DNA from: Clostridia bacterium
Lineage (GTDB): Bacteria; Bacillota; Clostridia; Oscillospirales; CAG-272
DNA: 16,630 nt
NCBI GenBank assembly: GCA_017395885.1
Contig: JAFQNM010000069.1
Span: 1 to 16,630 of the forward strand
Direction of reading: 5' to 3'
Shown here: piece after piece, positions 1-6,761 of the stretch
Numbering within the stretch: position 1 is the first letter of the stretch
How the letters are laid out: every line of letters starts with the position of its first letter
Notes under the pieces: model-generated
Told to the model about the DNA's origin: nothing
The model's input: the letters and a program-made list of their open reading frames with translations, nothing else
Database searches by the model: none
Position numbers and translations under genes: made by a program

Positions 1-871
1 CATCGGTGCCGCTGAGCAGGGGTCTCAGCAAATAGGCACTGAAGCTTCCCGTCATCTCATCTACGGCTGCTCCCGTCTCCTCAGGAGACATGCCTGTCAT
101 ATCTATAGAGAGAAACTCCACGTTTGCATATATTTTTTCTATATAAGGCGCATTGGAGGGAGCCTTATAAAACTCATCAGCAAAGGAAAGGCTGAACACC
201 ATTCCCTCTGCTGCATCTCTCAGCTTTGAAATATATCCGCTGACGACAGAGACCTTCTCATTATCAAGCTGAGTATACTCCTCAAAGCCACGGATAATAA
301 GCTCATCAAAGCCAAGCTCAAAAAGCTCTGCCGCAAGGAGCTCATCCGTAAGCCCCTCGGTAGCTGTCATTACTGCGCTTGCCCTCATGCCCATGCTTTT
401 TGCCTCGCGAACCGCCTCGCTCAGCAGCTCATAGGGTACAAGCTCCTCCGAGGCGGGAAGTCTTGAAAAGCTTTCAATGGAGGGAGAAGCATAGGTTATC
501 ATTCCGCCCTCATCCGTCACAACAAAGCAGGCAGCATTGAAGCCCTTTTCCCAAAGGGTGCCGACCGCCGCTCTTGCACCCGCCTCATCCTCTGCCGCCG
601 TAAGATCCAGATATCCGGCACTGACGCCCCTATACGCCTCATCGTGAACAGCGTTTTCTGATGGCACGTCATCCTCGAGAGAATTATCCTCAGAGGGGTC
701 TGTGGTGGTCAAAATATCCGTAGTATCTCTCGGTGTGCTTTCAAGTCTGTCCTTGAGCACGTTGCCCCAAATGACCGCCAGCACCAATATTACTACTGCT
801 ACAACGGAAAAGAATATTATCCTTCTCGGCAGGCGAAACTTATTCGCTTTATATGAGCGGTATTTCTTCAT
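1..871 (-). CDS. membrane-anchored TIM-barrel-like protein, partial (possible glycosyl-hydrolase-like/DUF4015 type)
   Basis: The reading frame starts at an ATG whose complement is at 869-871, preceded by GGAGG with a 6-base spacer, and stays open for 290 codons to the window edge, so the C-terminus is missing. Residues 1-17 are strongly basic, about 18-36 form one membrane segment, and 41-80 are a Ser/Thr/Asp-rich linker, so the body is probably extracellular. From residue 81 there are alternating hydrophobic strands and helices: YRGVSAGYLDLT, then GFNAACFVVTDEGGMITYAS near 111-130, then GMRASAVMTATEG, GFDELIIRGFE, FSLSFADEF and VEFLSIDMTGMS. This resembles a (beta/alpha)8 barrel of the putative glycosyl hydrolase DUF4015 type; that family call is from pattern resemblance only. 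It lies 14 bp downstream of the foldase gene and is probably co-transcribed with it. It could instead be another TIM-barrel family; with the C-terminus missing no catalytic residues can be assigned. Confidence 0.72.
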   Translation of the reverse strand, partial: MKKYRSYKANKFRLPRRIIFFSVVAVVILVLAVIWGNVLKDRLESTPRDTTDILTTTDPSEDNSLEDDVPSENAVHDEAYRGVSAGYLDLTAAEDEAGARAAVGTLWEKGFNAACFVVTDEGGMITYASPSIESFSRLPASEELVPYELLSEAVREAKSMGMRASAVMTATEGLTDELLAAELFELGFDELIIRGFEEYTQLDNEKVSVVSGYISKLRDAAEGMVFSLSFADEFYKAPSNAPYIEKIYANVEFLSIDMTGMSPEETGAAVDEMTGSFSAYLLRPLLSGTD

Positions 872-885
872 TTCGGGCCTCCATT

Positions 886-1890
886 TTATTTTTCAGACTC
901 CTCTTTCAGCATACTTTCATATGCCTCAAGCTTTTTAATCTCCAGTCCCTCTATCTTTTCCAGAAGGAGAAGATTATACTGAGCCGTATAGTAATCATCT
1001 GCAAGGCTGTCTGTATTTGCCTCTATATATGCCTCGCTCTTTTCACATCTGAGAAAAATGCTGTATCCGCTTGAGCTCTTGACAACAGGGCTTATCTCAC
1101 CTATCTCAAGGGCAAAGGCAGCGTTCTCATTTTCCTCCTCCCACATTCCGCGGGTGATATAATATCCATCCGTATTATTGAACATATGGAGGGCCTCGCC
1201 GTATTCATCCACAAGGCTGTCAAAATCCTCGCCGGCCATAGCCTTTTCATATGCCTCATTAGCTATGGCAAGGGCCTCCTCATCAGTATGCTCCTCACCT
1301 GTTGTGAAATATGTATCCTCGGCAGAATTGATGCTGTCCTCTGTCATTATAAGTATCTGCTTCACACGGATAAACTCATCAGACATGGCAAGTGCCTTGA
1401 TCTTTTCCGCATCAAGAGGGTATTTGCCGGAATTGATTATTGAGGTGTGCACCACGTCTGCAACGTGGGAATGCTTTTTCAAAAGGCGAAATACGGAATC
1501 GTTCATATAGCTCTTCCCAAGAGCCTCCTTATATTCCTTTTTGCCGCCGCACTCCTCGATGGCAAGCTGTGCCGCCTCATCGACCACCTTTTCTACGTCC
1601 TCATCGTCGAAGCTGATATCATATTCCTCTGCAAGAGCAAAAACTCCGTATATCTCTCGAAGCATCTCAAAGGCCTCAGCCTCTATTTCCTCCTCGGTGG
1701 CATCGGGAAGGTCCTTTCTGAGATTCATGGTTATATAATAATAGAGCTCGTAGGGCACAGAATATTCGCCCACGGTCAGCACAGGCTCCTTTTCTCTCGC
1801 ACTTGATGAAAGCATTGTGCAGGAGCAAAGGCTGAGAAGCACCATTGCCGCACACAGAGCAATGCACACCGTTTTATTTATCAGTTTCAA
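886..1890 (-). CDS. PrsA/SurA-like peptidyl-prolyl isomerase lipoprotein
   Basis: Predicted extracytoplasmic foldase that would help secreted proteins fold outside the membrane. Using the TTG at 1890 the product is 334 residues. A signal peptide covers about 1-23 and ends in LCS-C, so Cys24 is the likely lipidated residue and LspA, encoded in this window, would process it. Residues 34-170 look like the helical chaperone part (DLPDATEEEIEAEAFEMLRE and following). Residues about 173-284 look like a divergent parvulin domain: FIRVKQILIM near the start, a helix with EKAMAGEDFDSLVDEYGE, then ENAAFALEIGEISPVVKSSS and GYSIFLRCEK. Start choice: GGAGG at 1899-1903 is 8 bases from this TTG but only 2 bases from another in-frame TTG at 1896. 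An 8-codon uORF ends 2 bases before the start. PPIase activity is inferred from family, not from fully conserved catalytic residues. Confidence 0.85.
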   Translation of the reverse strand: MKLINKTVCIALCAAMVLLSLCSCTMLSSSAREKEPVLTVGEYSVPYELYYYITMNLRKDLPDATEEEIEAEAFEMLREIYGVFALAEEYDISFDDEDVEKVVDEAAQLAIEECGGKKEYKEALGKSYMNDSVFRLLKKHSHVADVVHTSIINSGKYPLDAEKIKALAMSDEFIRVKQILIMTEDSINSAEDTYFTTGEEHTDEEALAIANEAYEKAMAGEDFDSLVDEYGEALHMFNNTDGYYITRGMWEEENENAAFALEIGEISPVVKSSSGYSIFLRCEKSEAYIEANTDSLADDYYTAQYNLLLLEKIEGLEIKKLEAYESMLKEESEK

Positions 1891-1892
1891 TT

Positions 1893-1919
1893 TCAAATCC
1901 TCCGAACTGTTCTCAGCAT
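1893..1919 (-). CDS. 8-codon upstream ORF (MLRTVRRI) before the foldase
   Basis: ATG (complement 1917-1919) is preceded by GGAGAAG, with 6 bases between GGAG and ATG, a better spaced ribosome site than many genes here. It encodes MLRTVRRI and stops at TGA (1893-1895), two bases before the TTG start of the foldase. Its last codons overlap the foldase ribosome binding site. This layout fits translational coupling by termination-reinitiation, which would help a weak TTG start. It could be chance, since only eight codons are involved. Confidence 0.35.
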   Translation of the reverse strand: MLRTVRRI

Positions 1920-1945
1920 ATACTTCTCCAATATATACTTATTTT

Positions 1946-1974
1946 ATTTTAACTCATTTTCACCCGATTGTAAA
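1946..1974 (-). promoter_or_regulatory. sigma-A-like promoter of the foldase operon
   Basis: On the minus strand TTTACA (1969-1974) and TAAAAT (1946-1951) are separated by exactly 17 bases in an AT-rich region downstream of the rluD terminator. It would drive the uORF, the foldase and the TIM-barrel-like gene. Both boxes match consensus at 5 of 6 positions. Confidence 0.6.
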
Positions 1975-2017
1975 TGATATTCACTCAATATTATGTTAAT
2001 TTTTAAAGATACATTTC

Positions 2018-2057
2018 AAAAAGCCCGATGAAATGAAGCATCATTTCATCGGGCTTT
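2018..2057 (-). terminator. intrinsic terminator after rluD
   Basis: A perfect 17-bp inverted repeat (2020-2036 AAAGCCCGATGAAATGA with 2041-2057) has a 4-base loop and, read on the minus strand, runs into TTTTT. It begins 6 bases after the rluD stop codon, so it ends the nine-gene operon. On the plus strand there are only three T, so it is mainly a minus-strand terminator. Confidence 0.92.
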
Positions 2058-2062
2058 ACTAT

Positions 2063-3004
2063 TCAGTTAATTCCTCTGCGAAGAAGCTCAAGCGCTGCCT
2101 CGAAGTTTTCCGGCAAGGGTGCCTCCACCGTTACTCTTTCACCCGTTCTCGGATGAATGAAGCTGAGCTGACCAGCATGAAGCATCTGACCCTTAAAAAG
2201 GGAGGGATGGTGCTTCTCAAACTGAGTAGGCCTTCCATAAACGGGGTCTCCCAGAATCGGGTGGCCTATGTGGGCCATATGAACTCTTATCTGATGAGTT
2301 CTGCCCGTTTCCAGCCTCATTCTTGCAAGGGTGAACTGAGAAAACTCCTCCACGGGCTCATAATGGGTGATCGCCTCTCTCCCCCCCTTGACAACGGCCA
2401 TTTTCTGCCTGTCTGACGGGTGACGTGCAAGGGGAGCATCCACCGTGCCGCCCTCGCGGATATGGCCGCACACCACGGCATAATAAACTCTTGAAAGAGT
2501 ATGGTCCTCCAGCTGAGCAGCCAAAGCAAGATGTGCATCATTATTTTTGGCAACCGCCAAAAGTCCGCTCGTGTCTCTGTCTATCCTATGGACGATGCCG
2601 GGGCGGATAACCCCATTTATATCGGAAAGGCTATCCTTGCAATAATACATAAGTGCAGATACGAGGGTGCCGCTTCTATGGCCGGGGGCAGGATGCACAA
2701 CCATGCCCTGCGGCTTGTTTATGACCACAACGTCCTCATCCTCATACACCACGCTGAGCGGTATATCCTCAGGCTCTACCTCGCATATTTCAGGCTCGGG
2801 CAGCTCTATTTCAAAAACGTCTCCCCCTGCGGTCTTATAGCTTTTGGCGCAGGGCCTTCCGTTTACCGAAACCGCCCCCTTTTCTATAAGAGCGGCGGCG
2901 GAGCTTCTTGTTATCTCTGCCGCCCTTGAAACGAAAACATCGGCCCGCTTGCCGATGTCTTCACTTGCCGAAACAGAGGCTCTTATATTTCTGTTACTGT
3001 TCAT
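2063..3004 (-). CDS. rluD: RluA/RluD-family 23S rRNA pseudouridine synthase
   Basis: Converts uridines of large-subunit rRNA to pseudouridine in the cytoplasm. The 313-residue product has an N-terminal S4 RNA-binding domain at about 18-75 (RADVFVSRAAEITRSSAAAL, then SVNGRPCAKSYK), a linker, and a catalytic domain. Motif I is VVINKPQGMVVHPAPGH near 93-109. Motif II, GIVHRIDRDTSGLL at 136-149, contains the catalytic Asp142 in HRID. RMRLETGRTHQIRVHMAHIGHPILGDPVYG follows near 228-258 as two adjoining motifs. Length and domain order fit RluD/YlyB of Firmicutes; the exact target uridines cannot be read from sequence. It overlaps the lspA 3' end by 11 bases, which implies translational coupling; lspA-rluD(ylyB) adjacency is common in Firmicutes. 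It is the last gene of the operon. Confidence 0.96.
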   Translation of the reverse strand: MNSNRNIRASVSASEDIGKRADVFVSRAAEITRSSAAALIEKGAVSVNGRPCAKSYKTAGGDVFEIELPEPEICEVEPEDIPLSVVYEDEDVVVINKPQGMVVHPAPGHRSGTLVSALMYYCKDSLSDINGVIRPGIVHRIDRDTSGLLAVAKNNDAHLALAAQLEDHTLSRVYYAVVCGHIREGGTVDAPLARHPSDRQKMAVVKGGREAITHYEPVEEFSQFTLARMRLETGRTHQIRVHMAHIGHPILGDPVYGRPTQFEKHHPSLFKGQMLHAGQLSFIHPRTGERVTVEAPLPENFEAALELLRRGIN

Positions 3005-3596
3005 TTTCCTTACTTTCAGATTCTTTTTCTGCGTTTGCCGAATTTGAATCGTTATTTTCTGCGTTTGCCGAAATTTTCTTTTCCTTCTCTGCCTTAGCCT
3101 CTCGTGGAAGCTCTACAGCCAGCAGATACACTATGAGTATACCGCAGCCAACCGTTATAAAGCAATCGGCAATATTGAATATGGGGAAATCCTCAAGGCT
3201 TACGGAAAAGCCGCCGTCAAAGCTGACGGACGGATACTGCACAAATGCCGCATCTATAAAATCCACAACCCCGGGACGGAAAACACGGTCTATCATATTT
3301 CCGATACCGCCGCCGAGAATAAATGCAAGAGGGGTCTTTACCCAATAGCTTTTCGGCTTTTCGATCTTTATAAACACAAATATGGCAACGATGGCAACAA
3401 CGGATATTACCATAAACACCCATCTGTGCTCAGAGAGCATTCCAAAGGCCGCTCCCTTATTCTCTACATAAGTGAGGTTCAGAACGCCCTTTATTACCTC
3501 TATCACCTTACCGGCAGGTATGGCGTTCATGACGATCACCTTGGTTATCTGGTCAAGAACAACAACGCCAAGGCTTATTAAAAGACAGTATATCAT
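2994..3596 (-). CDS. lspA: lipoprotein signal peptidase (signal peptidase II)
   Basis: Membrane aspartic protease that removes signal peptides from prolipoproteins after diacylglyceryl transfer. The 200-residue product has four membrane segments (about 2-22, 57-77, 88-104, 141-163). The conserved motifs are present: NKGAAFG (46-52), GGGIGNMIDRV (95-105), VVDFID (110-115) and FNIAD (140-144). By comparison with known LspA proteins the catalytic pair should be Asp112 and Asp144. The usual length is about 150-170 residues. The excess is a hydrophilic C-terminal tail from about 165 (EAKAEKEKK onward), rich in Lys, Glu, Asn and Ser and carrying a tandem duplication. ATG at 3596 is preceded by GAGG at 11 bases. 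It lies 20 bp after divIVA. A likely substrate, the foldase lipoprotein, is encoded nearby. Confidence 0.96.
   Translation of the reverse strand: MIYCLLISLGVVVLDQITKVIVMNAIPAGKVIEVIKGVLNLTYVENKGAAFGMLSEHRWVFMVISVVAIVAIFVFIKIEKPKSYWVKTPLAFILGGGIGNMIDRVFRPGVVDFIDAAFVQYPSVSFDGGFSVSLEDFPIFNIADCFITVGCGILIVYLLAVELPREAKAEKEKKISANAENNDSNSANAEKESESKENEQ
3025..3072. repeat. 30-bp-period tandem duplication in the lspA tail
   Basis: TTTTCTGCGTTTGCCGAA occurs at 3025-3042 and again at 3055-3072, exactly 30 bases apart, so the reading frame is kept. It encodes two copies of the peptide core SANAE in the LspA C-terminal tail. Two identical 18-base blocks suggest recent slippage or duplication in a region free of structural constraint. 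Confidence 0.85.
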
Positions 3597-3616
3597 CAGG
3601 TGCTTTACCTCACGCC

Positions 3617-4531
3617 TTAGCTTCCGCTACCCTCATCTGAGTTTGCAAAATCGCTGAGAAACTTGAAATAATCAGGCTCACCGCCGTCCTCATCGTTTTC
3701 TCCCTCTTCGCCATCCTCGCTTTCATCATCAGAGATTTCAGAGAATTCTTCATTCTCCTCATCCTCATCGTCTCCAAGGAAAAGCTCAAGCTCGAAATCA
3801 GATTCCTCATCCTCAGAGCTCTGGGCTGCAACAGGCTCTATAACAAGCTGGTTGAAGTCATCCTCCTCTGCAGCCTCCTCGTCTTCCTCCTCATCGGTAA
3901 CGAAAACGATCTCTTCATCCTCGCCGCTCTCCTCTTCATCGATAATGAATTCGCCGTCATCGCCGTCATCCTCTTCCTCAAGCTCGGAGAAGATAGACTC
4001 CTCAGGATAATCCACAAAGGCAGGCACTGCAGCAGAAGGCTCCTCTGCCTCCTCAAATGCATCTACCGCATCGGCTACCGCAGTATAATCGGGGGTATAT
4101 TCAAACTCCTCGGCAAACTCTGCAAGCTTATCAACAAGCTCGATATGTGAGGAATAGAGAGCAAAAAGCTCATCCTTAAATGCGCTTACCTGCTCCTTCA
4201 TATAGTTAACGGTCTTCATTCGCTCGGCTATCTGCATATCAAGATCGGATATGATCTCTCCGCAGCTCTCGCGGGCGCTGTCAAGCAGGAATGCACTCCT
4301 GTCTCTTGCATCGGATATCATATATGCCGCAGCTCTCTTGGAATCGGCTATGTTCTGCTTGAGAGCATTCTCGGTATCGGAAAAACGGCGGATAAGGCGC
4401 TTCGCCGTTGCAAGCTTCTGCTCAAGCTCAACGTTCTGTGCCTGAAGGCGCTGAAGCTTTGCCTCCACATCCTCCACGTATGCATCTACCTCATACACGC
4501 TGTATCCTTTTTTCTCTATTGAAAAGTTCAT
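3617..4531 (-). CDS. divIVA: DivIVA-like coiled-coil cell-pole/septum protein with acidic tail
   Basis: DivIVA proteins bind curved membrane at poles and septa and recruit division or cell-wall factors. The N-terminal membrane-binding motif is clear: MNFSIEKKGYSVYEVDAYV (1-19), matching the family pattern of a GY..YEVD turn. Coiled coil follows to about residue 135 (AKLQRLQAQNVELEQKLATA, then KQNIADSKRAAAYMISDARD). From about 180 to 295 the tail is extremely acidic and low-complexity, with long Glu/Asp runs, and the last residues are GSGS. At 304 residues it is longer than Bacillus DivIVA (about 164), and the extra length is the acidic tail. ATG at 4531 has AAGGA about 11 bases upstream, a somewhat loose spacing. 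It sits 42 bp after ylmH and 20 bp before lspA, the standard division-cluster position. Confidence 0.9.
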   Translation of the reverse strand: MNFSIEKKGYSVYEVDAYVEDVEAKLQRLQAQNVELEQKLATAKRLIRRFSDTENALKQNIADSKRAAAYMISDARDRSAFLLDSARESCGEIISDLDMQIAERMKTVNYMKEQVSAFKDELFALYSSHIELVDKLAEFAEEFEYTPDYTAVADAVDAFEEAEEPSAAVPAFVDYPEESIFSELEEEDDGDDGEFIIDEEESGEDEEIVFVTDEEEDEEAAEEDDFNQLVIEPVAAQSSEDEESDFELELFLGDDEDEENEEFSEISDDESEDGEEGENDEDGGEPDYFKFLSDFANSDEGSGS

Positions 4532-4573
4532 TTTATAGCCGTTCCTTTCTCATAAATACTTCTGCGTTCCGAA

Positions 4574-5437
4574 TCAGACATACTTCCTTGCAAGAAGCCT
4601 CAGTCTGCCTCTTCTCGTGGCATCGCAGGCGCTGTCCACAATATATTTTCCATGCCCCCTGACAGAGACTATATCTCCGGGGGAAACGGTGCGATCAGGT
4701 TCCTTCATAACAAAATAATTGACCTCGACCATACCTTGATTTACAAGACGCAGCGCCTCATCCCTTGACACGCTGCAAAGGGCTCGAACTATGCCGTCCA
4801 GCCTCGGTGAAGCAACGGTCGAGCAGATTTTCTCAAACTGACGAACAGGGCAAAAATCAAGTCCGGCCTCTGCTATCTCACATCTTACCGTATCTCTGCC
4901 TGCACTTCTGAGCTCTGATGCAACAAAGGCAGATGCTCTCTCATCACAGAAAACAGTAGCAGAATCGCCTTCAACGCAAATATCGCCCAGCACGCTCCGC
5001 TTTATCCCCAGCGCCATGAGAGCACCGAGATAGTCTCTATGCTCAAGGGCAGCATATCCGCTGCCGGAAAGCTTCAGCACATGGGTATACTCCGAAAGCA
5101 GAGCCTCCATACCGTATTCCGAAAGCAGAGAAACGAAAAATTCCTCCCTCTCCCTCGAAAAAAGCATCTCTCTGCAGGCTTTTTCCGCCTCTATCCACGA
5201 GGGGAGAAACAGAGCTCTTCTTCTCTCGGCACCGTAATACCCTCCCCAAAAGAACAGCCGGTCTGCACGGTGGCCTGCCACCATTGCTTCATACACGAGC
5301 CTTTGCTCTCTTGGCGTTAAAAAAGACAGTGCGACCGCAGAATTCTCCTGGCGAACGGATAACTCCGTTGCTCTTGAAATCAGCAGCCGCTCTTCATCAG
5401 TACAGAGGAAGCCCCCTGCGTTTTCCTTATTATTCAT
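4574..5437 (-). CDS. ylmH: YlmH-family S4-domain RNA-binding protein
   Basis: YlmH proteins bind ribosomal/peptidyl-tRNA complexes through an S4 domain; in Bacillus the gene lies between ylmG and divIVA and has been linked to rescue of stalled large-subunit complexes. The 287-residue product has the family hallmark LEHRDYLGALMALGIKR at 131-147, followed by SVLGDI, and a C-terminal S4 domain at about 210-268 (SPRLDGIVRALCSVSRDEAL, then VNQGMVEVNY and SPGDIVSVRGHGKY). The N-terminal half is a helical domain of the YlmH type. The start is uncertain: ATG at 5437 has no good ribosome site, and no better in-frame start is visible upstream or soon downstream. A hairpin lies just before it, so its translation may depend on the structure or on coupling to sepF. 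Confidence 0.92.
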   Translation of the reverse strand: MNNKENAGGFLCTDEERLLISRATELSVRQENSAVALSFLTPREQRLVYEAMVAGHRADRLFFWGGYYGAERRRALFLPSWIEAEKACREMLFSREREEFFVSLLSEYGMEALLSEYTHVLKLSGSGYAALEHRDYLGALMALGIKRSVLGDICVEGDSATVFCDERASAFVASELRSAGRDTVRCEIAEAGLDFCPVRQFEKICSTVASPRLDGIVRALCSVSRDEALRLVNQGMVEVNYFVMKEPDRTVSPGDIVSVRGHGKYIVDSACDATRRGRLRLLARKYV

Positions 5438-5453
5438 CAGTTCGCAAAAGACA

Positions 5454-5484
5454 AGATTCCGCCCCGGGATTCGAGGCGGATTCT
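5454..5484 (-). other. hairpin in the sepF-ylmH gap
   Basis: AGATTCCGCC (5454-5463) and GGCGGATTCT (5475-5484) pair over 9 of 10 positions around an 11-base GC-rich loop. It lies wholly in the 58-bp gap after the sepF stop and 17 bases before the ylmH start. On the minus strand it is followed by TTGTCTTTTGC, which is not a proper T tract, so it is more likely an RNA processing, stability or translation-control structure than a terminator. Confidence 0.5.
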
Positions 5485-5495
5485 ATGTAGTCTTA

Positions 5496-5999
5496 TCAAT
5501 ACTCGCCGAAATCGTCAACAACGGGAGCGGGTGCAGGCTCGGGCTCGGGTGCTCTTCTGGATGTGAGCTTTGCATCGCCAACGTTTACGTTGCTGGGAGT
5601 GATAACATATGCATTGGATGCGATCTTCTTGAGAGATCCATCAATAGAATATGCAACACCGGAAAGGAAGTCAATAAGGCGGCGGGATGTTTCCTTATTG
5701 GTATTCTCAAGGTTGAGAACTACAGTTCTTCTGGAGATGAGATGGTCTGCGATCTGTGCAACGCTGTCAAAGGACTCAGGCTTTACGACCTTCATCTCAA
5801 GAGCGCTTCCGGAGGAGCCGGAAAGGCTGATGCCGCTACCCATATTGGAGGGAGCTGCCATGCCTGCATCTGTATCCTCTGCATCCTCGTAGGAGCCGAA
5901 TGTGTCGGAATAGTATCCGTCATCCGCGTATGCGTCATCATACTCAGGCTGCTCCTGAGCTCCTGCCATTCTCTTCTTGATATTATCTACGATTCCCAT
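5496..5999 (-). CDS. sepF: cell division protein SepF
   Basis: SepF binds FtsZ and anchors it to the membrane, acting as an alternative or partner to FtsA in Gram-positive division. The 167-residue product has an N-terminal amphipathic membrane-binding helix (MGIVDNIKKRM), an acidic Tyr/Asp-rich linker (about 17-68), and the conserved SepF core at about 70-141: VVKPESFDSVAQIADHL, then RRTVVLNLENTNKETSRRLI, then DFLSGVAYSIDGSLKKI and AYVITPSNV. The FLSG glycine, important for dimerisation in Bacillus SepF, is present as Gly114. The tail has a Pro/Ala/Glu run (APEPEPAPAP). Start choice: GGAGG at 6009-6013 is 9 bases from this ATG but only 3 bases from the in-frame ATG at 6005. It is 33 bp after yggS. 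Confidence 0.95.
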   Translation of the reverse strand: MGIVDNIKKRMAGAQEQPEYDDAYADDGYYSDTFGSYEDAEDTDAGMAAPSNMGSGISLSGSSGSALEMKVVKPESFDSVAQIADHLISRRTVVLNLENTNKETSRRLIDFLSGVAYSIDGSLKKIASNAYVITPSNVNVGDAKLTSRRAPEPEPAPAPVVDDFGEY

Positions 6000-6032
6000 T
6001 TTCATGTTCCTCCAAATTAAATTTCTTTTGTA

Positions 6033-6749
6033 TTATTTCGTTGGGTAATATCTCTCTCCGAATATGGAGCTGCCTACACGGACCAAAGTCGCACCTTCCT
6101 CAATGGCAGCCTCGAAGCTATCGCTCATACCCATAGATAATACAGTCTCTATTTTATTATGCCTTTTATTTTGCAAAAAGTCAAGATATATCGCATATGT
6201 TTTCTCAAAATATTTTTTATATTCGTCCTTTGTTTCGCAAACGGGAGCCATCGTCATAAGGCCTGCAACCTCAATACCGTCTATCTCAGAAAGCATCTGC
6301 GAAAACTCTATGCACTCCTCGGGCAGAACGCCGCTTTTATTCTCCTCTCTGCCGATATTCACCTCGCAGAGCACCCTTGTGACAACTCCTGCCTCAAGGC
6401 TTCTCCTTGCTATCTCATTAGCAAGCCTCAGAGAATCCACAGACTGGATCATATCTACCTTTCCCACAATGCTTTTTACCTTATTGGTCTGCAGATGGCC
6501 TATTAGATGAAGCGGCACCGTTCCCTTTATTGCATCATATTTTGAGAGAAGCTCCTGCACCTTGTTTTCTCCAACGGCAGGCAGCCCCAGCTCGTTTATT
6601 GCAAAAAGTATCTCCTCGGCAGGCACGGTCTTCGTTGCCGCAAGAAGCGTTACCTCGCCTCCTGCGTTTCGCCTGGCCTTTGCCGCCTCGATCCTTTCCA
6701 TCACCGATGCATAATTATCTCTGATGATCTGTTCTCTGATCTTATCCAT
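6033..6749 (-). CDS. yggS: YggS/YlmE-family pyridoxal 5'-phosphate homeostasis protein
   Basis: Cytoplasmic PLP-binding protein that balances vitamin B6 and amino/keto acid pools; no enzymatic activity is established for the family. The 238-residue product shows the expected sequence blocks: LLAATKT (35-41), where Lys40 should carry PLP, then GENKVQEL, HLIGHLQTNKVK, EVNIGREENKSG, GLMTM, and SMGMSDSFEAAIEEG followed by VRVGSSIFGER. Full length for the family (about 220-240). Start choice: ATG at 6749 has AGGTGA 5 bases upstream; an in-frame GTG at 6758 would add three residues but has only a weak site. It follows the HlyD-like gene by 12 bp and precedes sepF, exactly as ylmE precedes ylmF/sepF in Bacillus. 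Confidence 0.95.
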   Translation of the reverse strand: MDKIREQIIRDNYASVMERIEAAKARRNAGGEVTLLAATKTVPAEEILFAINELGLPAVGENKVQELLSKYDAIKGTVPLHLIGHLQTNKVKSIVGKVDMIQSVDSLRLANEIARRSLEAGVVTRVLCEVNIGREENKSGVLPEECIEFSQMLSEIDGIEVAGLMTMAPVCETKDEYKKYFEKTYAIYLDFLQNKRHNKIETVLSMGMSDSFEAAIEEGATLVRVGSSIFGERYYPTK

Positions 6750-6761
6750 TTCAGTCACCTG

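Noticed and set aside
5454..5484. Internal transcription terminator between sepF and ylmH
   Set aside because: No proper T tract follows the stem and ylmH has no separate promoter that I can see, so it is kept only as a hairpin.
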